From NCBI GenBank assembly GCA_019456165.1, contig VRUJ01000008.1, positions 1 to 64,000 of the forward strand: a stretch of 64,000 nt of DNA, read 5' to 3'. Below are positions 27,591-34,841 of this stretch, in pieces. Position numbers and translations under genes: made by a program. The first letter of the stretch is position 1; every line of letters begins with the position of its first letter. The stretch comes from Chloroflexota bacterium. GTDB lineage: Bacteria; Chloroflexota; Anaerolineae; Anaerolineales; UBA11579. The notes beneath the pieces were generated by a model, which searched no databases, was not told the DNA's origin, and worked only from the letters and a program-made list of their open reading frames with translations.

Positions 27591-28502
27591 ATGGCAAGGA
27601 AAATCCGACCTGAAGATATCTCTGAGGCAGAACTGCGCCGTCTGTTAATCGAAAAACGCCGTGCAGCCCATAAAAAGCGCCTGGATGAATTCCGCAGCAG
27701 CGGACGGGTTGTCGAGTTGGCCCCAAATACTGGAAGTTCCGCGCTTGAAGATATGCGCAGTAAAATTATTGGAGAGCCATTTGAAGAGAGCGCCGCAGCC
27801 AAAAAGACGGCCCGACGCAAACGCTTTTTTGATCGCTTGTTACTGGCAGTAGAGGTTTTAGCTATTGGCGGGCTGGTATTTATCATGTTCAATGGGGCTA
27901 GCTTGTTGCAGACACTCAATTCTGAAGTTGCTTCGGCCCTGGAGCTTCCCACTCTAACGCCAACACCCCTCGTGAGGGTCGTTGTGCTGCCATCCGGGCA
28001 TACCTCCCCGAACTCACCAGGCGGGGCGCGACCTAACGACGCTGAGATACCTGAACATTTGCGCCCCCTTGTGCAATCTCTCCCCGAAATTGATCTGCCC
28101 ACTCCCAGCCCCGAACAGGCTACTCGCATCCAGATAAACAATATTGACGTAGATGTGCAGATTGTGCAGGGTGTCAGTTGGGAGCAGCTAAAGAGAGGCG
28201 TAGGGCAATACGTCAATGGCATTAACCCCGGACAGGATGGCAACCTGATCCTTTCAGCCCACAATGATATTTTCGGCCAGTTTTTCCGATTCCTTGACCA
28301 GCTTGCCCCAGGAGACGAGGTGGTAGTGTTTACCAACCTGCGCGCCTACACTTACGTAATCACGGGCACACTGGTGGTTGAACCCACCTTCGTTCAAGTA
28401 ATGGAGCAGACCACCAACCCTTCATTAACGCTGATCTCATGCTATCCCTACTTGATTGATGACCAACGCATCGTGGTGCAGGCTCTATTAATAGATAGCT
28501 AA
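27591..28502 (+). CDS. Sortase family protein (class D/E-like)
   Basis: A 303-residue sortase, a membrane-bound cysteine transpeptidase or peptidase acting on cell-surface proteins. The N-terminal ~80 residues are charged and cytoplasmic, a membrane helix spans about 83-101, and a short Thr/Pro linker leads to the catalytic domain. The catalytic triad is visible: H224 in LSAHND, C284 in TLISCYPY and R293 in QRIVV. The long charged cytoplasmic N terminus is unusual for a sortase. No obvious LPxTG substrate gene is nearby; the lipoproteins in this window are anchored by lipid instead. Confidence 0.92.
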   Translation: MARKIRPEDISEAELRRLLIEKRRAAHKKRLDEFRSSGRVVELAPNTGSSALEDMRSKIIGEPFEESAAAKKTARRKRFFDRLLLAVEVLAIGGLVFIMFNGASLLQTLNSEVASALELPTLTPTPLVRVVVLPSGHTSPNSPGGARPNDAEIPEHLRPLVQSLPEIDLPTPSPEQATRIQINNIDVDVQIVQGVSWEQLKRGVGQYVNGINPGQDGNLILSAHNDIFGQFFRFLDQLAPGDEVVVFTNLRAYTYVITGTLVVEPTFVQVMEQTTNPSLTLISCYPYLIDDQRIVVQALLIDS

Positions 28503-28569
28503 CTCATTTCACAATAAACAGCGAAGGCCCTGCATACCTCACCCCTCATAGCATAGAATATAAATCTTT

Positions 28570-29343
28570 ATGGACACCCGTGAAAAAGCTGCCCGTTATT
28601 ATGACTCACAGGACATCCCCTTCGATGATATCCCTTTCTATCTTGACCAGATTCCCTCCCCGGATGCACATATCCTGGAGCTTGGCTGCGGAACGGGGCG
28701 CGTTCTAGTTCCTCTCGCCCCTCAATGTGCTTACATCTATGGGGTAGATCTCTCTGAAGGAATGTTAGCGTTATGCCGGGAAAAGATAATGCAGGCGGGT
28801 ATCCCAAAGGAAAAAGCACAAGTTCAACTTGGCGACATCACAAACCTGATCCTTGACCAGCTGTTTGATCTGGTTATTTCACCTTTCCGAGTTTTCCAGA
28901 ACCTGGAAACAAAAGAACAGGTGACAGGTTATTTTGAAACCGTTCGCCGCCATCTCGCACCCAAAGGAACGGCGATCATTAATGCATTCAACCCCAATGG
29001 ACCACCTGAGGAGATCGTGGAAAGACGCGCAAAGACCCAAAAGGAATTTAATTGGGAAATACCTTTTAATGGCGGGAAGCTAGTCCATGAAACATCTTTC
29101 CATAAAGATGTTTTCTGGGAGCAGGATAAATTGATAAGCTACCCCCGTTTGATCTACACGCACTTCCTCGATGAGCAAAAGGTTGATGAATCCGCCATGG
29201 ACATTGTTATGCGATGTTACTATCCTGATCAATTTGTTAATTTAATTTCCAGCCACGGGTTCGAGATCGTTAATCAATGGGGAGGTTATGAGGGTCAAGC
29301 TTATGGGGATGGAAATGAGCTCGTCATTCAGTATCGGGTTTGA
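28570..29343 (+). CDS. Class I SAM-dependent methyltransferase
   Basis: A 257-residue Rossmann-fold methyltransferase. Motif I is ILELGCGTGRVLVPL near residue 37, followed by IYGVDLSEGMLALC and FDLVISPFRVFQNL. The C-terminal half (HETSFHKDVFW, ISYPRLIYTHFLDEQ) resembles small-molecule or glycan-modifying methyltransferases; the substrate is unknown. A TATAAA lies five bases before the ATG, so this may also be a leaderless gene. It is convergent with the next methyltransferase gene. Confidence 0.88.
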   Translation: MDTREKAARYYDSQDIPFDDIPFYLDQIPSPDAHILELGCGTGRVLVPLAPQCAYIYGVDLSEGMLALCREKIMQAGIPKEKAQVQLGDITNLILDQLFDLVISPFRVFQNLETKEQVTGYFETVRRHLAPKGTAIINAFNPNGPPEEIVERRAKTQKEFNWEIPFNGGKLVHETSFHKDVFWEQDKLISYPRLIYTHFLDEQKVDESAMDIVMRCYYPDQFVNLISSHGFEIVNQWGGYEGQAYGDGNELVIQYRV

Positions 29344-29352
29344 GGCAGTGAT

Positions 29353-30087
29353 CTAAACCTTCTCCACAACCCAAAAGTGGGATAAGCCAAAGATACGCAG
29401 GGGCGTACCTTCCAGAAATTGCAGCAGGCTGCGCAAAGCCTTTCCGGCGCGCGGCCAACGGGCAATGATGTTGTCATAAGCGCCGAAGATCACCGTGCGG
29501 GTCACAAAAATAACAGGCAAGCCCTCGAATAATTTTTCCAGGTCTTGGCGGGAATACACACACACGTGGGGGGCCAGGCGGTCTCGCAGGGAGCGCGGCA
29601 GGTAGTTTACTAGAGGGATATTACCGAAACGGTAGCGGCCGCGAAAATATATGCCGTGCGTCTCGAAGGGATAACCGCGGTTGGGACAGAACAAAGCCAG
29701 CCTGCCTCCAGGACGTAGTGTACGTATAATTTCCATAATTGCGGCCTGATCATCATTAACATGCTCAATCACTTCATGGCTAAGTACCAGGTCAAAGCTG
29801 TCGTCTGGGAAGGGAAGTTCTTCCCCTGCAGCGCAAAATACCAGATCAGAGCGGGTTGCCGCATCCTTCACTCTGCTGAGTTCGAAATCCAAGCCAAAGA
29901 CGCGCCCACCGTAAGGCTTCAGATGTTCGACATACATACCTACACCACAACCATTTTCGAGAATCTCACCGCGAATGCGCTCCCCAGCAGTCTTTAGCAC
30001 CATTTCCAGGCGGCGCTGTTGGCCAGCGCGCCAAACATGGGAAGGCTCGCCTCGCAAAGCTGATAAATCTGGGTTCCGATCTGTCAC
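29353..30087 (-). CDS. Class I SAM-dependent methyltransferase
   Basis: A methyltransferase of about 244 residues with motif I ILENGCGVGMYVEHL, acidic motif VFGLDFEL and post-motif FDLVLSHEVIEHVNDD, typical of UbiE/COQ5-like enzymes. I choose the GTG at 30085-30087 (VTDRNPDLSAL); the frame extends to a TTG at 30183, but that stretch contains a TATAAT on the same strand and has an odd composition. The C terminus has LLQFLEGTPLRIFGLSHFWVVEKV. It probably modifies a lipid or sugar; there is no specific evidence. Confidence 0.85.
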   Translation of the reverse strand: MTDRNPDLSALRGEPSHVWRAGQQRRLEMVLKTAGERIRGEILENGCGVGMYVEHLKPYGGRVFGLDFELSRVKDAATRSDLVFCAAGEELPFPDDSFDLVLSHEVIEHVNDDQAAIMEIIRTLRPGGRLALFCPNRGYPFETHGIYFRGRYRFGNIPLVNYLPRSLRDRLAPHVCVYSRQDLEKLFEGLPVIFVTRTVIFGAYDNIIARWPRAGKALRSLLQFLEGTPLRIFGLSHFWVVEKV

Positions 30088-30346
30088 GGGTATGATAGTT
30101 TTTACCAAAGAGTTTCTATATGGGTGGATTCTTGCATCAGCATCACCAACCGCAAAGTATACACCAAAATTATAACCCTTCAAAACCGCAAGGTTAGTTT
30201 CACGAATTTTATCCTATAATTGATTTTGTGTTTTAATCCGCAATAGAAAGTCTAAATCAAGCTCCAAGGTTGAAGGTATAATGATAATGATAGCTAGAAA
30301 ACCAGAGAATCGCACAAAAACTCCCAGGAAAAGACCGACTACAGAG

Positions 30347-31138
30347 ATGGAGATAATTGAGAACCCCAAAGAGTGGGTGAAGAGCTTTCAGGAGGGCTGG
30401 CTGGCGAAGATCAAAAAAACGGGAAAATTTGATTGGAGACAATATATTAGCCCTAAAAACAGTAATGCTCCCGCCGGAAAAAAAGTTGATCTCTCCAAAT
30501 CCCGTTTAATGCTCATCTCTACAGCTGGCGGATATTTACATGACAGCCAAAAACCTTTTAAAGCCTCAAATCCATTTGGAGACTATTCAATTCGGCTGTT
30601 CCCTTCTGATACTCCGTTTGAAGCGCTCTCATATGCTCACGATCACTATGACCACCAGTACGTAGATGCAGACCCCCAAGTGCTGCTGCCCCTGCGCCAT
30701 CTAGGAGACATGGTTTCCGAGGGCATAATTGGCGAAATGGCACCAGACGTGGTCAGCTTCAGCGGTTACCAACCCAACGTTATACGGGTGGTAAAAGAAC
30801 TGATACCGGCCATCCTTGAAGTCGCTCTTAGAGATCAGGTCAATGCAGTTCTTCTGGTCCCTGCCTGACCGCTGTGCATCCAGTCCGTCGGACTGATATC
30901 CCGAGCATTAGAGGTCAACGAAATTCCCTCAACACTGACCAGCTGGCATGCTGCCTTGGCCAAACGCACTGCGCCTTCGCGGGCAACAACAACACAACTC
31001 AAACGCGGCAGTACTTTGGGTGAACCACACGACCATGCTCAACAAAGGCGGGTGCTAGAGGCAACTCTAGATTTACTCGGCCAAGAAGCCCCGGCAATAT
31101 TCGTCGACCTGGACGAGATTGCTGAGGAGCAGCCATAG
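30347..31138 (+). CDS. Selenoprotein of the glycine/betaine/sarcosine/D-proline reductase family (GrdB/PrdB-like), UGA = Sec
   Basis: The N-terminal part matches the GrdB/PrdB-like family (LMLISTAGGYLHDSQKPF, ASNPFGDYSIRLFP, EMAPDVVSFSGYQPNVIRVVKEL). The frame meets TGA at 30866-30868 and continues in frame for another 89 codons to TAG at 31136-31138. Across the TGA it reads VLLVPA-Sec-PLCIQSVGLISRALE. A Sec/Cys-x-x-Cys redox motif at this place is what I recall for the family, so I interpret UGA as selenocysteine (Sec174, Cys177). A SECIS-like hairpin lies just downstream. The start is uncertain: ATG 30347 is preferred because a TATAAT at 30277-30282 overlaps the alternative ATG at 30281. 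Substrate is unknown; no selA, selB, selC or selD is in the window. A Cys-to-stop mutation is the alternative. Confidence 0.8.
30869..30895 (+). promoter_or_regulatory. Putative bacterial SECIS element
   Basis: Twelve bases after the in-frame TGA, CAGTCC (30881-30886) and GGACTG (30890-30895) form a perfect six-base-pair stem with a GTC loop. The loop begins 18 bases after the TGA, in the range used by bacterial SECIS hairpins, and carries the unpaired GU expected for SelB recognition. Confidence 0.6.
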
Positions 31139-31318
31139 ATCGCCCTGTCTATATAATGGGGAAGCTAATCTATTCTAATAATTCCTGATTATTTTCTTAA
31201 GTGCGTGGCAAATCTGAGTGATTGTGATATATTCAAAGCTGCCTTGAGCCTCTCCGGATTCTGTGATAAACCCCCTGAGTTGAATAAACCATTAGATAAA
31301 ATCAAAAGGAGGCGTTCT

Positions 31319-31393
31319 ATGTTAGCTCAAGTGATTGTAAATGCTTTCTCATGTGAATTCTGGCGTGCGCCTCTCGTCTCTGCTTTGATCTAA
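31319..31393 (+). CDS. 24-residue leader peptide upstream of rsgA
   Basis: AAGGAGG (31306-31312) stands six bases before the ATG of a 24-codon ORF ending in TAA at 31391-31393. The peptide starts MLAQVIVNAF and contains CEFWRAPLV near its end. It is followed directly by hairpins with T-rich tails. A very strong ribosome binding site, tiny size and following terminator-like structures are typical of attenuator leader peptides. The W-R-A-P segment loosely resembles RAP/RAG-type ribosome-arrest sequences, but that is only a resemblance. It may instead be an unrelated small ORF after the selenoprotein gene. Confidence 0.5.
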   Translation: MLAQVIVNAFSCEFWRAPLVSALI

Positions 31394-31414
31394 ACCGATC
31401 TTTTTATGATCTTC

Positions 31415-31448
31415 AACGGCCATGGGCATACGTCCGTGGCCGTTTTGA
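31415..31448 (+). terminator. Terminator-like hairpin 1 in the rsgA leader
   Basis: AACGGCCATGG (31415-31425) pairs with CCGTGGCCGTT (31434-31444), 11 pairs with one G-U, followed by TTTTGATT. It begins 22 bases after the leader-peptide stop codon. CCACGG further downstream could pair with its 3' arm instead, giving a possible alternative fold. Confidence 0.6.
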
Positions 31449-31514
31449 TTCTCCCTAAATTCCTGACCACGGCGCGCTTCAACACCGGGGTCTATTCAAT
31501 ATCTATGTTGCTTA

Positions 31515-31556
31515 AAAACCGCGGTGAAACCATTCGCCGCGGTTTTATTATTATTT
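31515..31556 (+). terminator. Terminator-like hairpin 2 in the rsgA leader
   Basis: AAAACCGCGG (31515-31524) and CCGCGGTTTT (31537-31546) form a perfect ten-base-pair stem with a 12-base loop, followed by ATTATTATTT. This is a convincing intrinsic terminator shape for rightward transcription. Confidence 0.7.
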
Positions 31557-31674
31557 CATGGAAGTGAAGATGATTGTGTTTGAAAATTCTAATCTTAATG
31601 TAATGATCCATCCTCGGATCAATTTAATAATGTTCGTAAAAATTTACCAATCCAAAAAAGAAAGGATAATTCTG

Positions 31675-31761
31675 GTGTTTAAGCTAAATAAAAACCAACC
31701 GCTCAACAGCGGTTTTCAAGAAAACCTACTTAATATTTGCCATGAAGGAGGGCTGCAATGA
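31675..31761 (+). CDS. Second possible upstream ORF overlapping the rsgA start
   Basis: A GTG at 31675 with GAAAGGATAA upstream opens a 28-codon frame that includes hairpin 3 and ends in TGA overlapping the ATG at 31758 (ATGA). The overlap would allow translational coupling. There is no homology evidence and it may be fortuitous. Confidence 0.25.
   Translation: MFKLNKNQPLNSGFQENLLNICHEGGLQ
31697..31716 (+). terminator. Hairpin 3 in the rsgA leader
   Basis: AACCGCT and AGCGGTT form a seven-base-pair stem with loop CAAC, followed by TTTTC. It shares the AACCGC core with hairpin 2. It lies 42 bases before the next start codon and could be a weak terminator or a translation-controlling hairpin. 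Confidence 0.4.
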
Positions 31762-32861
31762 GTAACCGCCAAAAACGAATCTCCGAAGTGAGAAAGAATA
31801 TGGCCAAGCAAGAGCGCCACAAGTTGACGACAAAAGCCCGCTAGCTAACCAAAAAAAGCTACAAATCTAAGCGCGTACGGCGCAAAGATTGGCTAGATGC
31901 TGATTTGGTTCCTGATGAGCGCATAATGCCGCGGGGCGAAAAAGAACGCCGCCGAGAAGTAGAAAAACTTACTTCACTTAATCTTATGCAAGGCAATAAG
32001 CATGAAATTATCTCCACACCATCGTCCAGGGAAGGGCAAGGGTTGGTTACTGAAGTTGGCAGCGGGAATTGTAAGGTTTCAATTGGTAACGAAATCCTGG
32101 TTTGCAGCCTGCGCGGAGCTCTCAAAGCTCACGAAACCGGCTATACAAACATAGTAGTTGTAGGCGATGAAGTGCTTGTGAATGTTGAAGATGCAGTAGT
32201 TGAAACATTGCTACCACGACGGAGCTTGCTCACACGCCCAGATGTATTTTATACTCATCTCCAACAGATCGTAGTTGCCAACGTCGATCAAGTGTTGATC
32301 GTGGCATCTTGGCAGGAACCCCACTTTTGGCCAGAACTGGTAGATCGCTATTTGATCGCGGCTGAGGTTAACCAACTACAAGCGGTAATCTGCCTCAACA
32401 AGATTGATCTGGTTGAGAATGAGGGAGATTTTCAGAATGCTTTGCAACCGTACCATTCCCTAGACCTGCCTATAATCTTTACTAGTGCTAAAACCAAGAA
32501 AGGCATTAGTGAATTGCAAACCCAACTCCACGAGCGAACGACCGTTCTGGCTGGTTTATCCGGGGTTGGCAAGTCTACGCTGCTTTCAGCCGTCCAGCCG
32601 GATATAAACTTGCGTACCGGGGATGTTGGCTCCACCAGAAAATATAAAGGCATGGGTAGGCATACAACCTCCCAGGCGACTCTGCTGAAGTTGGAAAAAG
32701 GAGGCGCAGTTGTTGATACCCCGGGTATTCGTGAGTTCGGGCTTGCCAATGTGCATCAATCCGAACTAATTAGTTACTTTTCAGATATGTCCGCATTGGC
32801 CGAGGCGTGCCGCTACAGCAATTGTTCCCATGTAGTAAAAACAAATCCCAAATACGGTTAA
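31758..32861 (+). pseudogene. rsgA: Ribosome small-subunit GTPase RsgA, with in-frame TAG and truncated zinc motif
   Basis: RsgA is a circularly permuted GTPase that checks 30S maturation. GAAGGAGGG precedes the ATG at 31758. The frame opens with a very basic extension, meets TAG at codon 29 (31842-31844), and continues in frame through an OB fold (about 95-165) and a complete permuted G domain: NKID, TSAK, LSGVGKSTLL, GDVGSTRKYKG and DTPGIREFG. The zinc motif begins (CRYSNCSH) but the third cysteine and the usual C-terminal helices are missing; the ORF ends nine residues after the histidine. So there are two lesions. Translation from a TTG at 31905 or ATG at 31926 would bypass the TAG but has no ribosome binding site. 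It may be a decayed gene, or an intact one with consensus errors. Confidence 0.75.
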
Positions 32862-32921
32862 TTCGCGTTATAATTTGATGGAAACTAGGGGATTTTCACA
32901 GCACGAGCAAGAGGAAGAAGA

Positions 32922-34604
32922 TTGAAAAGCTGGAAGGTACCACGACTTGAAATAATCATTGTTATCATTGGGTTCTTGGTCCTTGGGTACCAACTTACTT
33001 ACATTCAGGTACGTGAAGCACATACCGATGTGCTATGGTATATGAATATGAGTTTGAATAATATTCCAGATCCACATTGGCAGAATCGCTATACACATAT
33101 TTTCCTTCAAAAAATATTTCTTGAGTTCTTTAAAGATCCATTTGTAGGATTGAAATATTTTTGGATATTTTCTGTAACAATCTCAAGCGCTTTGATTTAC
33201 ATCAACACGAGATTAATAACAAAGCGTAGCAATTTTATCCATGCCGGATTGGCAGTAGCGATATATTTGTCTCACCATCTATTTGGGGAGAAAGTGGGAA
33301 TAGTGCTGATAGATAATACAGCCACTCTTATCATCATGGTGATTGTTACCTTATACTTGTATTCTGTGCGTTGCAATCATACAAAACGTTGGGTTGTAAT
33401 CGCGCTTGGATTTGCTTTCTTTTTGGCTTTTAAAACTAAGGAAACCACCTGGTTTTCGGTAATCTTATTGATTGGTATTGGGTTTGATGATACAGGCAGT
33501 TTTAATTTTTCATTATTCAAAAAGAATATCATTTATGTGGTATATGGCCTATTAGCCGGATTGTTTCTCTTCAGTCTTCTTTACGGTGTGCTATTAGGAG
33601 ACTTTTTATTCGGTCTAAGCCCATCGCAGATACAGGAATATCCTAGCCCATTTGAAACTGAACCAACCCGCATATTCCAAGAATCGGAGAGCTGGTATGA
33701 TAGTTTAATCTTGGTATTTTTCCCGGTTCCATTTATCCTGTATTTGATAAGTGGGTTAAAACAACAAGGCAAGTTTCTACCTGCTATAAAGTTATATTGG
33801 GGCTTACCTCTAATGACAATAATATTATTGACAGGAAGTATGCTGACAGGCCCATTTGGAGGTGTTTCTCGTCTCATGCTTCCTGGCTATGCACTTATCA
33901 GTGTTTTTGCTCCTCTCGCGATTGATTTTAGTTTCCCATCATTACCTAAAAAAGAAACCATCAAGTTTTTGGGTTCGTTGGTTATTGGGTTGATTTTCTT
34001 ATACGGTTTACGTATCACGGTCCGAAATTTTACCAATTCCGCAGGAATCGCTTATGCTGACTTTCAGGCAAGTATAATCAACCCGATATTCCTTACAGTG
34101 TTGCTAGGAATGCTGATCACAACCGAAAAGTTTACAACCAGAACAGTTATTATCCCACTCGTTTGTCTGATTGCTTTGGTTAGTACGCCGGTATTGGAAA
34201 ACTATCAACAAATAAAGGACACATCTAATGAACTTGTCGTCCAAACAAGGTTCTATCCCTTCTATGAGTTCGGTGAACATATATCTTTCGATGAAGAAAT
34301 GCTTATGTATGTGTCGCCAAATATTCCGGCCGAATTAGGATTCTTTTCAAAAGATATTAATACACTGTACACATTATTTGATTTGTATTTTGGAGAAAAA
34401 ACATCGGCTGGAAATTTCACATACTCACCTGCTCCAGAGGATGTATTGGACCATATTCTTGCTGGACAATTTGACTTTATTTTCCTTACCGAAGGAGATT
34501 GGACGAATCTCGATCCATCCGTGGATCCAACTCCACAAATTGCCTCAGTTTGCGAAATCTTCCATGATGAGGATAAGCCGCTTGTGTTTCTGGATTGTAG
34601 TTGA
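32922..34604 (+). CDS. Polytopic membrane protein, tandem copy 1
   Basis: A 560-residue integral membrane protein with a TTG start after AGAGGAAG. About ten or more hydrophobic segments are visible, the first at residues 8-28. A hydrophilic, conserved loop follows helix 1 (HTDVLWYMNMSLNNIPDPHW, then QNRYTHIFLQKIF). The C-terminal ~120 residues are a soluble domain ending FLDCS. The general shape, with an acidic loop after helix 1, resembles GT-C glycosyltransferases, but I cannot identify a family. It shares most residues along its length with the next gene. A TATAAT lies at 32869-32874 upstream. Confidence 0.85.
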   Translation: MKSWKVPRLEIIIVIIGFLVLGYQLTYIQVREAHTDVLWYMNMSLNNIPDPHWQNRYTHIFLQKIFLEFFKDPFVGLKYFWIFSVTISSALIYINTRLITKRSNFIHAGLAVAIYLSHHLFGEKVGIVLIDNTATLIIMVIVTLYLYSVRCNHTKRWVVIALGFAFFLAFKTKETTWFSVILLIGIGFDDTGSFNFSLFKKNIIYVVYGLLAGLFLFSLLYGVLLGDFLFGLSPSQIQEYPSPFETEPTRIFQESESWYDSLILVFFPVPFILYLISGLKQQGKFLPAIKLYWGLPLMTIILLTGSMLTGPFGGVSRLMLPGYALISVFAPLAIDFSFPSLPKKETIKFLGSLVIGLIFLYGLRITVRNFTNSAGIAYADFQASIINPIFLTVLLGMLITTEKFTTRTVIIPLVCLIALVSTPVLENYQQIKDTSNELVVQTRFYPFYEFGEHISFDEEMLMYVSPNIPAELGFFSKDINTLYTLFDLYFGEKTSAGNFTYSPAPEDVLDHILAGQFDFIFLTEGDWTNLDPSVDPTPQIASVCEIFHDEDKPLVFLDCS

Positions 34605-34790
34605 CACAGATATATTTGACTTAAGATCTAACCGTCGATACTTTGTCTACCGCTAAAATCAAATATCTTTAAGTCTTTCTTTTCAGAGAACATTCCAAAA
34701 AGAAGTTAACAATTTACAATAAAATTTTGAGTGGGATATAATCCTATTTGAAAACAATTCATTCATGAAAAGTTTTGTTAACTTTGCTAA

Positions 34791-34818
34791 TTGGATTGAA
34801 AATAAATAATTGTATAAT
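34791..34818 (+). promoter_or_regulatory. Promoter of membrane protein copy 2
   Basis: TTGGAT (34791-34796), a 16-base spacer and a perfect TATAAT (34813-34818) precede TTAGGAGGAAG and the ATG at 34842. Copy 2 therefore has its own promoter. Confidence 0.6.
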
Positions 34819-34841
34819 TGGAATCATACTTAGGAGGAAGA

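Noticed and set aside
27563-28336. 257-codon minus-strand open frame opposite the sortase gene
   Set aside because: It is antisense to a sortase with a full catalytic triad, is rich in Ser/Arg/Thr without domain pattern, and has no ribosome binding site.
30956-31138. Separate 60-codon gene after the GrdB/PrdB-like gene
   Set aside because: It is in the same frame as the upstream gene across the TGA and completes its C-terminal part, so it is the end of the selenoprotein and not an independent gene.
31205-31318. Upstream extension of the leader ORF
   Set aside because: The strong AAGGAGG site points to ATG 31319; the earlier start has no ribosome binding site.
31558-31674. Longer version of the second upstream ORF before rsgA
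   Set aside because: No ribosome binding site at its start; only the GTG at 31675 has one, and even that is weakly supported.
31758-31844. TAG in rsgA as a recoded codon (pyrrolysine)
   Set aside because: Nothing in the window suggests pyrrolysine use, and the second lesion at the C terminus favours decay or error.
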